A stretch of 48,103 nt of DNA, taken from assembly GCA_035623255.1 (NCBI GenBank), contig DASPTU010000107.1, forward strand, positions 1 through 48,103. Direction: 5' to 3'. Positions within the stretch are counted from its first letter, which is position 1, and every line of letters begins with the position of its first letter. The notes beneath the pieces were generated by a model. That model had not been told where the DNA came from and searched no databases. It was given only the letters and a program-made list of their open reading frames with translations. Position numbers and translations under genes: made by a program. Shown here in pieces: positions 1-6,525 of the stretch. Source of the DNA: JAFAGX01 sp035623255 (lineage in GTDB: Bacteria; Acidobacteriota; Terriglobia; Terriglobales; Acidobacteriaceae).

Positions 1-130
1 AACCTGAAACCTGAACCTGAAACCTGAACCTGAAACCTGAACCTGAAACCTGAACCTGAAACCTGAACCTGAAACCTGAACCTGAAACCTGAACCTGAAA
101 CCTGAACCTGAAACCTGAACCTGAAACCTG
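1..130. repeat. 13-bp perfect tandem repeat, 10 units
   Basis: The first 130 bases are exactly ten perfect copies of AACCTGAAACCTG, itself a 7+6 near-duplication of AACCTGA/AACCTG. The array ends at 130, three bases before the glmS stop codon on the minus strand. It begins at the window edge, so its true length is unknown. No ORF explains it. Such simple arrays change copy number by slippage and can be collapsed or expanded in assemblies. Confidence 0.97.
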
Positions 131-133
131 GTT

Positions 134-2008
134 CTACTCCACCGTGACCGACTTTGCCAGGTTGCGGGGCTGGTCGACATCGCAACCCCTTCTTACGGCG
201 ATATGGTATGCCAGCAGTTGCAGCGGGACGATTTCGAGAATTGGCGAAAGTTCGTCCGGAGCGGAAGGAACGTAGAGCACATGGTCGGCGGATTCTTTGA
301 TATCGCTGTCGCCCTCGGTCGCTAAGGCGATCACCTTGCCCGACCGGGCTTTAACTTCTTTCAGGTTTGAGATCGTCTTCTCGTAGCGCAGCTTGGAAAG
401 CTCGTCGTTTTCGTCGCGCGTCGCGATAATCACGACCGGCAGATCCTCATCGATCAAGGCGTTGGGTCCGTGCTTCATCTCGCCCGCCGGATACCCTTCC
501 GCGTGAATGTAAGAAATTTCTTTGAGCTTCAGAGCGCCCTCAAGGGCAATCGGATAGTGAATGCCGCGCCCCAGGAAGAGGAAATCCTGGGCGCGCATGT
601 ATTCCTTCGCCAGGGCTTCAACCTCTTCGTCGCGGGTCAGCAAGTGCTCGAGCTTACCGGGAATGCGCGTGAGTTCCTGAACGGCCGCTCGGGCGGATTC
701 ATCGCTGATGGTTCCGCGCAGTTCTGCGAGATAAAGAGCAAACAAGTAAAGAGCCGTAAGCTGTCCGGTGAAGGCCTTGGTGGAAGCGACACCAATCTCC
801 GGGCCGGCGTGGGTGTAGATCGTGCCTGCGGCCTCGCGAGTAATCATCGAACCCACAACATTGCAAATAGCAATGGTTTTTGATCCCTTGGCCTTGGCCT
901 CCCGCTGTGCGGCAATCGTGTCGGCAGTTTCGCCCGACTGCGAAATCAACATAGTGAGCGTATCGGAGGGAATGATAGGGTCGCGGTAACGCCACTCGCT
1001 GGCATAGTCGACCTCAACCGGAACCCGCGCCAGGCGTTCAATCATGAATTTGCCCGCCTGCGCCGCATGCCAACTGGTTCCGCAGGCGGCAATGTTGATT
1101 TTCCTGGCGGCTTTGAACTCGGCTTCGCTGATTTCCATTTCGTCCAGGAAAATATGTCCGGTTTCCTGAGAAATTCTCCCCAGAGTCGTATCTCGAACCG
1201 CGCGGGGCTGCTCGTAGATTTCTTTCAGCATGAAATGCTTGAACCCGCCCTTTTCCGCCATAATCGGGTCCCAGGTGACATGCTGAACCTGGCGGACTAC
1301 GGGATTACCGTCGAAGTCCGTGAGTTGAACGCCTTGCGGTGTGATGGTGGCGAGATCGCCGTCGCTGAGGAAAAACAGATCTCGGGTGTGGTAAAGAATG
1401 GCCGGCACGTCTGAGGCGACGAAGTATTCGTCTTTCCCCAAGCCAATGACAGCGGGTGGGCCATTGCGTGCGGCAATGATCTTGTTGGGTTCGTCAACCG
1501 CCATCACTGCCAGCGCGAATACACCGCTCAATTCGCGGACGGTCCTGCGCACCGCTTCTTCGAGCGAAGGCCGGTGACCGTTGTCAGTGTTCAGAAAATA
1601 TTTTTCAACGAGATGGGCGATGACCTCAGTGTCGGTTTCCGTCGTGAACTTGTGGCCTTCCTCGGTCAACTTACGTTTTAAAACAACATAGTTCTCGATG
1701 ATGCCGTTGTGCACTACCACGATCCGACCACTGCAATCACGATGCGGGTGAGCGTTTTCCTCGGTCGGACGGCCGTGTGTGGCCCAGCGGGTGTGTCCGA
1801 TACCGTAAGTGCCATCGAGCGGCTTAAGACGGATCGCCTCTTCGAGGTTGCGCAGCTTGCCTTCCGCGCGGCGAACCTGCAGGCCTTCTCCATTGCCGCT
1901 GACAGCGATCCCGGCGGAATCATAGCCGCGATATTCAAGCCGCCTCAATCCGTCGATGATGACGGGAACTACACGCTTCTTCCCTACATAGCCAACGATG
2001 CCACACAT
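134..2008 (-). CDS. glmS: Glutamine-fructose-6-phosphate aminotransferase (isomerizing)
   Basis: Makes glucosamine-6-phosphate from fructose-6-phosphate and glutamine, the first step towards UDP-GlcNAc for peptidoglycan and LPS. The 624-residue length fits the family (about 610). It begins MCGIVGYVG, so Cys2 is the N-terminal nucleophile of the class II glutaminase domain (about residues 2-220), with the RWATHG and HNGIIEN motifs. Two SIS sugar-isomerase domains follow (about 300-430 and 470-600), with CGTSWHA and SQSGETADT in the first and the C-terminal LAKSVTVE typical of GlmS. AGGAG lies about 11 nt upstream of the ATG. It follows purS on the same strand with a 71-nt gap. No glmS ribozyme was recognised in that gap, so control by the ribozyme is not suggested. 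The stop codon is followed almost at once by the tandem array. Confidence 0.97.
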   Translation of the reverse strand: MCGIVGYVGKKRVVPVIIDGLRRLEYRGYDSAGIAVSGNGEGLQVRRAEGKLRNLEEAIRLKPLDGTYGIGHTRWATHGRPTEENAHPHRDCSGRIVVVHNGIIENYVVLKRKLTEEGHKFTTETDTEVIAHLVEKYFLNTDNGHRPSLEEAVRRTVRELSGVFALAVMAVDEPNKIIAARNGPPAVIGLGKDEYFVASDVPAILYHTRDLFFLSDGDLATITPQGVQLTDFDGNPVVRQVQHVTWDPIMAEKGGFKHFMLKEIYEQPRAVRDTTLGRISQETGHIFLDEMEISEAEFKAARKINIAACGTSWHAAQAGKFMIERLARVPVEVDYASEWRYRDPIIPSDTLTMLISQSGETADTIAAQREAKAKGSKTIAICNVVGSMITREAAGTIYTHAGPEIGVASTKAFTGQLTALYLFALYLAELRGTISDESARAAVQELTRIPGKLEHLLTRDEEVEALAKEYMRAQDFLFLGRGIHYPIALEGALKLKEISYIHAEGYPAGEMKHGPNALIDEDLPVVIIATRDENDELSKLRYEKTISNLKEVKARSGKVIALATEGDSDIKESADHVLYVPSAPDELSPILEIVPLQLLAYHIAVRRGCDVDQPRNLAKSVTVE

Positions 2009-2079
2009 GGTGTACCTGCTCCTAGATGACGGCGGGGGGACCGAATGACAGCGAGCGTCCTGCTCGACTAGCCTAAAGG

Positions 2080-2325
2080 TTAGTTCTCAAGGGTAACGTG
2101 AAACTCTTCAATAACCGGATTGGTGAGGACTTCGCTTGCGATGCGCCCCACTTCGGCTTCCGCTTCCGAACGGTTTAACCCGCCATCCAGTGTGATCTCA
2201 AAATATTTCCCTTGACGAACTTCCTCTAATCCTTTGTAGCCCATTTTCGTGAGCGCACTATAGATCGTTTTACCCTGAGGATCCAGCACGCTCTTTTTTA
2301 GCGAAACGTAGACGTAAGCTTTCAT
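2080..2325 (-). CDS. purS: Phosphoribosylformylglycinamidine synthase subunit PurS
   Basis: Small subunit of the three-part FGAM synthase (PurS-PurQ-PurL) of purine synthesis, bridging the glutaminase and the synthetase. The sequence MKAYVYVSLKKSVLDPQG, the GKYFEITLDG segment and the end VIEEFHVTLE are typical PurS features, and 81 residues is the usual size. A TTG codon 8 codons upstream (2349) would lengthen it, but family length favours the ATG at 2325. Neither start has a clear Shine-Dalgarno. A TATAAT hexamer lies just before the ATG, which could mean a very short leader. purQ and purL are not nearby. Its downstream neighbour is glmS, so two glutamine-amide-using pathways may be co-transcribed. 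Confidence 0.9.
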   Translation of the reverse strand: MKAYVYVSLKKSVLDPQGKTIYSALTKMGYKGLEEVRQGKYFEITLDGGLNRSEAEAEVGRIASEVLTNPVIEEFHVTLEN

Positions 2326-2378
2326 GGGGGAAAGGACATTATACGTCAAAAGGCCGAAGATCTCGTGCCACCAAAGGC

Positions 2379-2702
2379 TTAGCCCAGGTGAGCAAGCTGG
2401 GTCTGCAGGTCTGCCAAGGCCCGCTCGAGCATTTCGCGGCGACGCGGATTAGAGACTGCTTTCAGTTGCGCCAGCACTTGGCACCGGGCCAGCATGAGTC
2501 CTTCCCGTCTGCTTTCTTGCGCTCGTTGTTCGGCATTCAATTGGGGACGCGGCGGTGCGGAGGCCAGATTGGCCTGAGACTGCTGCTCTTCAACCGACTT
2601 GCTTTCCCAACCGCGGGCCACGATTTCATGATACTGGGGAACAGCTTCGCACGGGAAATTCCCGTTATGGGAGCAAAGCGTGTGAAGTGTAAAGAAAAAC
2701 AT
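2379..2702 (-). CDS. Small hypothetical protein, Glu/Gln/Arg-rich helix
   Basis: Not recognised. The C-terminal half is rich in Ala, Glu, Gln, Arg and Leu with helical periodicity (QRAQESRREG, then LERALADLQTQLAHLG), as expected of a short coiled coil. The first 30 or so residues look less protein-like, so the true start may lie further in. It sits just upstream of purS on the same strand (53 nt to the purS ATG). An opposite-strand frame of similar length (2388-2750) overlaps it but has a less plausible composition. Moderate confidence that it is expressed. Confidence 0.45.
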   Translation of the reverse strand: MFFFTLHTLCSHNGNFPCEAVPQYHEIVARGWESKSVEEQQSQANLASAPPRPQLNAEQRAQESRREGLMLARCQVLAQLKAVSNPRRREMLERALADLQTQLAHLG

Positions 2703-2742
2703 CAAGTCATCAAAAATGACTTTCCCACAACCAACAAAACTC

Positions 2743-2770
2743 TTGCCTAAAGCTTTTATTGACCTATAAT
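2743..2770 (+). promoter_or_regulatory. Sigma-70-type promoter for the sigma-54 activator gene
   Basis: TTGCCT (2743-2748), a 16-bp spacer and a perfect TATAAT (2765-2770). It points at the enhancer-binding protein gene at 3036 and predicts a transcript start near 2777, hence a leader of about 260 nt. The rest of the 330-bp gap between 2703 and 3035 holds the leader hairpin listed next and no convincing gene. A frame at 2828-3052 has no good ribosome site. Confidence 0.6.
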
Positions 2771-2778
2771 CCGCATGT

Positions 2779-2836
2779 CACGGAAAGGTTTGCGCGAGGG
2801 GGGCAGCACCTTTCGGGCTCGTAGCAAATGTCCGTG
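2779..2836 (+). promoter_or_regulatory. Long stem-loop at the 5' end of the activator-gene leader
   Basis: CACGGA (2779-2784) pairs with TCCGTG (2831-2836), GTTTGC (2788-2793) pairs with GCAAAT (2824-2829, one G-U), and CGAG (2795-2798) pairs with CTCG (2818-2821). The three stacked helices are separated by small internal loops. The element begins at about +3 of the predicted transcript. It matches no riboswitch class I can recall. It may stabilise the mRNA 5' end or regulate expression. Confidence 0.45.
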
Positions 2837-3035
2837 CCGGCCACTTCGCGGGGAAAAGTCAAGGTTGGGTCCGGTTCGGCTGTCCTGCACGACCCGGTTC
2901 CATCGCTGGCGGTAGTGTCTTTCCGCACGCCTTCAAAGATCCGTTCGCTCGCGGCACCGCCCTTTATTGGTGCAAAACCGCAGATAGTAACCTCCGGGCA
3001 AATACCCCTACATCTTCGCTTGTCAGGAGCAACCT

Positions 3036-5012
3036 ATGGAATTCCTGTGTAGAGGGGGAGGCTTGGACAGTTTAGAACACTCGTATCCGGACAAGGCTGA
3101 GCCGATTACCGCTGAGCTCCTAAGCAAGCTTCTCAATGCTCCGAATATAGGGTTCGCCATGGTGGACGAGGGCCTGCGTTACGTCTATGTCAACGAAGCG
3201 CTAGCGCGGATGCACGGGTTGCCGGCGACAGGGCATTATGGAAAAACTGTTCGGGACGTTCTTGGTGACGGGGGCTCGAGAGTAGAAGACACCTTACGTA
3301 AGACTTTTACAACCGGCGAATCTTTTTTCAACTTCGAGTTTTCTGCGACTCTGCCCAACCGGAGCGATGCCGGCCACTGGGTCGGAAACTACTTTCCAAT
3401 CGCACAACACGAAGGAAAGATGAAACGAGTGGGCGTTATTGTGGTCGAGCTCGGCCATGTGCAAATGCGGCGTAACGAAAGCGGTAATTCTGAAGCGGAG
3501 GCGCGACGGCTGGAAGCCTTTCTGGAGTTCAGCGAATCAACCAGATCGACGCAAGAGGAGCCAGAACTGATTCCGTTGATTTCTGCTTTTGTTCACAATG
3601 TTGTTCCGCACGATTTCGGCAACGTTGCGATTCATGATAAAGGCATTGGCCGACTGCGAATATACGGGCTAAACAATTCATCCGAAGACGAGTGGGATGG
3701 TGAGGATACGGTTCTGCCGACTATTGAATCGGTGTACGGAGCCACGTTTCTGCACGGCGATATTAAAGTTCACAATCGAATCACCCTCGAAACCAGTGAT
3801 CTACCCTTGTTCAAGCGATTACTGAAAAAGGGCATTCAGTCGGTTTGCCTGCTTCCGTTGATATCGAGAAAGGGTACGTTGGGGACTTTGACTTTAGGGC
3901 GTAAAGAGGAGAACGGGTTTCACAGGCATGACACGATTTTCCTGAGGCAGGTAGCCGCTCAGGTGGCACTGGCCCTCGACAACGCGGCTGCGCATCGCGA
4001 AATTCGGGAACTGACACAAAGGCTGAATAAAGAAAACATTTACTTGCAGGAAGAAGTCCGCTCAGCCCAGGAGTTTGATGACATCATTGGCGAGAGTCCT
4101 GCGCTGCAACGAGTGTTGGGACAGGTGCACACCGTCGCCCCAAGTGATGCGACGGTGTTGATTTTGGGTGAAACGGGAACAGGAAAGGAATTGATCGCGC
4201 GGGCCATTCATCGACTTAGTTCCCGGAAGGGAGCAAACTTCATCAAGTTGAATTGCGCTGCAATTCCCACAGGCTTGCTGGAAAGCGAGCTTTTTGGACA
4301 TGAGAAAGGGGCATTTACCGGGGCGATCACACAGAAGATCGGGCGTCTGGAACTGGCGGACAAGGGAACGCTATTTCTGGACGAAGTCGGGGAAATTCAG
4401 CTCGAGTTACAACCGAAACTCTTGCGAGTGCTACAAGATCAGGAGTTCGAGCGGCTTGGTGGGACTCGAACCATCAAAGTCGACATTCGCTTGATTGCCG
4501 CCACTAATCGTGATTTGGCTAAGAGTGTGCAGATGCATGAGTTCCGCAGCGACCTTTTTTACAGAATTCATGTCTTCCCGGTGCATCTTCCGCCGTTGCG
4601 CGACCGGCCTCGAGACATCCCACTACTGGTGCGTTATTTTGTGGAAAAGTTTGTAAAACGCATGAATAAACATATCGATGCCGTCCCCGAGGAAGCTATG
4701 CGGGCGCTGCAGAGCTGGATATGGCCCGGGAACGTCAGGGAACTAGAGAATTTCATCGAGCGTTCGGTCATTCTAACGCAAGGCAAGACCCTAACCGTTC
4801 CCATGGCTGAGCTCCGCAGCGAAATCGACAGCAGTCGGCGTGACTCGACTCTGGAAAGTCTGGAGCGCGAGCATATCCTTCGTGTGCTGAGAGAAACCGG
4901 CGGGGTGATTGCGGGCCTGCACGGCGCGGCTGCACGCCTGGGAATGAAACGCACTACCCTTCAGTCACGAATGCAAAAACTGGGGATCACTCGGGAAGAG
5001 TATCAGAATTAA
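3036..5012 (+). CDS. Sigma-54-dependent transcriptional regulator (PAS-GAF-AAA+-Fis)
   Basis: NtrC/FhlA-type enhancer-binding protein of 658 residues that opens sigma-54 promoters using ATP. An N-terminal PAS-like domain (about 25-135, with YVYVNEALARMHGL) is followed by a GAF domain (about 165-320) and a short coiled linker. The AAA+ domain (about 350-585) has Walker A GETGTGKE (378-385), the sigma-54-contacting GAFTGA loop (425-430) and Walker B TLFLDE (445-450). A Fis-type helix-turn-helix ends the protein (GAAARLGMKRTTLQSRMQKL). There is no receiver domain, so its signal is probably a ligand sensed by PAS or GAF. AGGAG at 3025-3029, 6 nt before the ATG, fixes the start. A sigma-54 promoter just downstream, before the FNR-like gene, suggests its local target. 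Confidence 0.95.
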   Translation: MEFLCRGGGLDSLEHSYPDKAEPITAELLSKLLNAPNIGFAMVDEGLRYVYVNEALARMHGLPATGHYGKTVRDVLGDGGSRVEDTLRKTFTTGESFFNFEFSATLPNRSDAGHWVGNYFPIAQHEGKMKRVGVIVVELGHVQMRRNESGNSEAEARRLEAFLEFSESTRSTQEEPELIPLISAFVHNVVPHDFGNVAIHDKGIGRLRIYGLNNSSEDEWDGEDTVLPTIESVYGATFLHGDIKVHNRITLETSDLPLFKRLLKKGIQSVCLLPLISRKGTLGTLTLGRKEENGFHRHDTIFLRQVAAQVALALDNAAAHREIRELTQRLNKENIYLQEEVRSAQEFDDIIGESPALQRVLGQVHTVAPSDATVLILGETGTGKELIARAIHRLSSRKGANFIKLNCAAIPTGLLESELFGHEKGAFTGAITQKIGRLELADKGTLFLDEVGEIQLELQPKLLRVLQDQEFERLGGTRTIKVDIRLIAATNRDLAKSVQMHEFRSDLFYRIHVFPVHLPPLRDRPRDIPLLVRYFVEKFVKRMNKHIDAVPEEAMRALQSWIWPGNVRELENFIERSVILTQGKTLTVPMAELRSEIDSSRRDSTLESLEREHILRVLRETGGVIAGLHGAAARLGMKRTTLQSRMQKLGITREEYQN

Positions 5013-5047
5013 GAAGTTTCACATGGGGTACAGTGTTAGCACTCGGC

Positions 5048-5084
5048 CTGACGACGTTTCGGCATTCTGCCGCAGAATCGTCAG
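5048..5084. promoter_or_regulatory. Interrupted inverted repeat, candidate enhancer site or stem-loop
   Basis: CTGACGA (5048-5054) is inverted as TCGTCAG (5078-5084). Inside lies a second hairpin, CGGCA-TTC-TGCCG (5060-5072). No T-tract follows, so it is a poor intrinsic terminator for the upstream gene. It lies about 100-136 bp upstream of the predicted sigma-54 start, where enhancer-binding proteins bind. GGCATTCTGC occurs both in this element and in the promoter. The rest of the 345-bp gap (5013-5357) shows no convincing gene. Confidence 0.45.
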
Positions 5085-5156
5085 CCGCTGAGACCAGCCG
5101 CCCGTTCCTGCAGCGCGCTCCTTTGTTACTTGCCATCACTTAGGGCTTGTTCTGTT

Positions 5157-5174
5157 TTGGCATTCTGCTTGCCA
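5157..5174 (+). promoter_or_regulatory. Sigma-54 (-24/-12) promoter of the FNR-like gene
   Basis: TTGGCATTCTGCTTGCC carries GG at 5159-5160 and GC at 5171-5172, separated by exactly 10 bp. It matches the YTGGCA-N6-TTGC consensus of sigma-54 promoters. Transcription would start near 5184, about 175 nt before the regulator gene at 5358. The gene immediately upstream encodes a sigma-54 activator, which makes the match more credible. Confidence 0.6.
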
Positions 5175-5357
5175 GCGTGAGGTCTTGCTCCTCCGCGACC
5201 CGGGAACAATTTTGCAGCAGGTGTCTCCGCGGTGGGAATACTGTGCGTTGAAGACAACTCATGTCAAATTACGAGCACTTAGAGCGGCAGTCCCTGATAA
5301 CTTCAGGCGAAGTGTGCCAAACACGAACGCCTCCCGAAAACATACCGAACCGACGCC

Positions 5358-6452
5358 GTGATTGTAGAGTGGAATTGCATGGATCGTCTGCGGGCGCTTT
5401 TCCGCGTCACCCTCTGGTGCAGCAACGGGCTGGAGGAATTTGGGATCCCCAAACCGGCGGCTACGCACGCGAGTAACGGGCTGGATGCTTTGGATCTCTT
5501 CCGATTGGGAAGCAGATGGCATCTGGAAAGGGATCCGTCAGCTGGTTGGGAACTGCTGACTCTGCTTCGGTGGGCCGACCGCGACACGCGGGCCGTGGCC
5601 GCAGAGTTGCTAGCAAAAACCGAACACGGCCGGGTCTTGAAGCGGGATTTGCGAAGAGCCAAGGCGCGCCTTCGCCGCCAAACAACGGGTTGGGTTGAGC
5701 GACCGGATTCTGACTGTGAACCGATCGGCAATGTGAATGGACCATATGGCCTGGAAGTGGTTGAGAATTGCCTGGCTTGCGGGCTCCGCAAGAACGATTG
5801 GTTCTGCGCGTTGTCGCCAAACGGGTTGAGATCGGTTGGGGAGGCGAGTCATATCACGACCTATCCCGGCGGGGCACTGCTGTTCGTCGAAGGCCAAGAT
5901 CCGCGAGGGGTATACGTTCTGTGCTCCGGTAAGGCGAAGCTTTCCACCACTTCCAGAGAAGGCAAGGTGCTGATTCTGAGGATTGCCGAAGCCGGAGAAG
6001 TTCTGGGCTTGAGTGCGGGAATCTCTGGTCAGCCTTTCGAACTAACCGCTGAAACAACGGAACCGTGTCAGGTCAATTTCATCGAACGGAGCGCGCTGAT
6101 CGAGCGGATCGAGAAAAGCGGCGAGCTAGGACTTCGCTCATCGTTGGCACTGAGCCAAGAATTTCAATCTGCATACCGTGACATTCATGATTTGATCCTG
6201 GCGCGTTCCTCGGCGGGCAAGCTGGCGCGCTTGCTGCTTTCCTGGCTACCCCAGCGGCAAATGCCGACGGCAGCCCCCGAAATCCGGATTCAGGCTGCAT
6301 TGACGCATGAGGAGATGGCGCAAATGATCGGTTCTTCTCGCGAGACCGTAACGCGGCTAATTGGGGAGCTGAAGAAGAAAGAGTTTATTCGTCTAGATGG
6401 TTCCACGCTGGTAATACAAAATCGAGTGGCACTTGAAGCACTGGCATCGTAG
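5358..6452 (+). CDS. Crp/Fnr-family regulator with FNR-like cysteines and an N-terminal extension
   Basis: A cyclic-nucleotide-fold sensor domain (about 150-265) and a winged helix (about 280-360) with recognition helix SSRETVTRLIGEL, typical of Crp/Fnr activators. The motif CLACGLRKNDWFC gives C138, C141 and C150. C237 in AETTEPCQVNF aligns by eye with FNR Cys122 (ETSMVCEIPF). These four cysteines could hold an oxygen- or NO-sensitive Fe-S cluster; this is inference. The first 130 or so residues are an extension absent from E. coli FNR (364 versus 250 residues) and of unknown function. The frame opens with GTG at 5358; ATG at 5379 is an alternative, and neither has a strong ribosome site. 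Likely transcribed from the sigma-54 promoter upstream; an intrinsic terminator follows. Confidence 0.9.
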   Translation: MIVEWNCMDRLRALFRVTLWCSNGLEEFGIPKPAATHASNGLDALDLFRLGSRWHLERDPSAGWELLTLLRWADRDTRAVAAELLAKTEHGRVLKRDLRRAKARLRRQTTGWVERPDSDCEPIGNVNGPYGLEVVENCLACGLRKNDWFCALSPNGLRSVGEASHITTYPGGALLFVEGQDPRGVYVLCSGKAKLSTTSREGKVLILRIAEAGEVLGLSAGISGQPFELTAETTEPCQVNFIERSALIERIEKSGELGLRSSLALSQEFQSAYRDIHDLILARSSAGKLARLLLSWLPQRQMPTAAPEIRIQAALTHEEMAQMIGSSRETVTRLIGELKKKEFIRLDGSTLVIQNRVALEALAS

Positions 6453-6480
6453 GTGATGTTGTTCCTCCCCTGGGCGAAGA

Positions 6481-6508
6481 CGGCCGGAACTCCTCCTCCG
6501 GCCGTTTT
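6481..6508 (+). terminator. Intrinsic terminator, probably bidirectional
   Basis: CGGCCGGA (6481-6488) pairs with TCCGGCCG (6497-6504), followed by TTTT. Flanking TGGGC and GCCCA extend the stem. It lies between the convergent FNR-like gene and TonB-receptor gene and could serve both. Confidence 0.8.
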
Positions 6509-6525
6509 CATTTGCCCAGCGCGCG

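Noticed and set aside
2009..2079. glmS ribozyme upstream of glmS
   Set aside because: The gap is only 71 nt and the conserved ribozyme core was not seen.
2388..2750. 120-codon plus-strand frame opposite the small gene before purS
   Set aside because: Residue composition is erratic, and the minus-strand frame has helical periodicity and sits in an operon-like position.
2828..3052. 74-codon plus-strand frame in the leader of the sigma-54 activator
   Set aside because: No ribosome site, overlaps the well-supported ATG at 3036, and composition is not protein-like.
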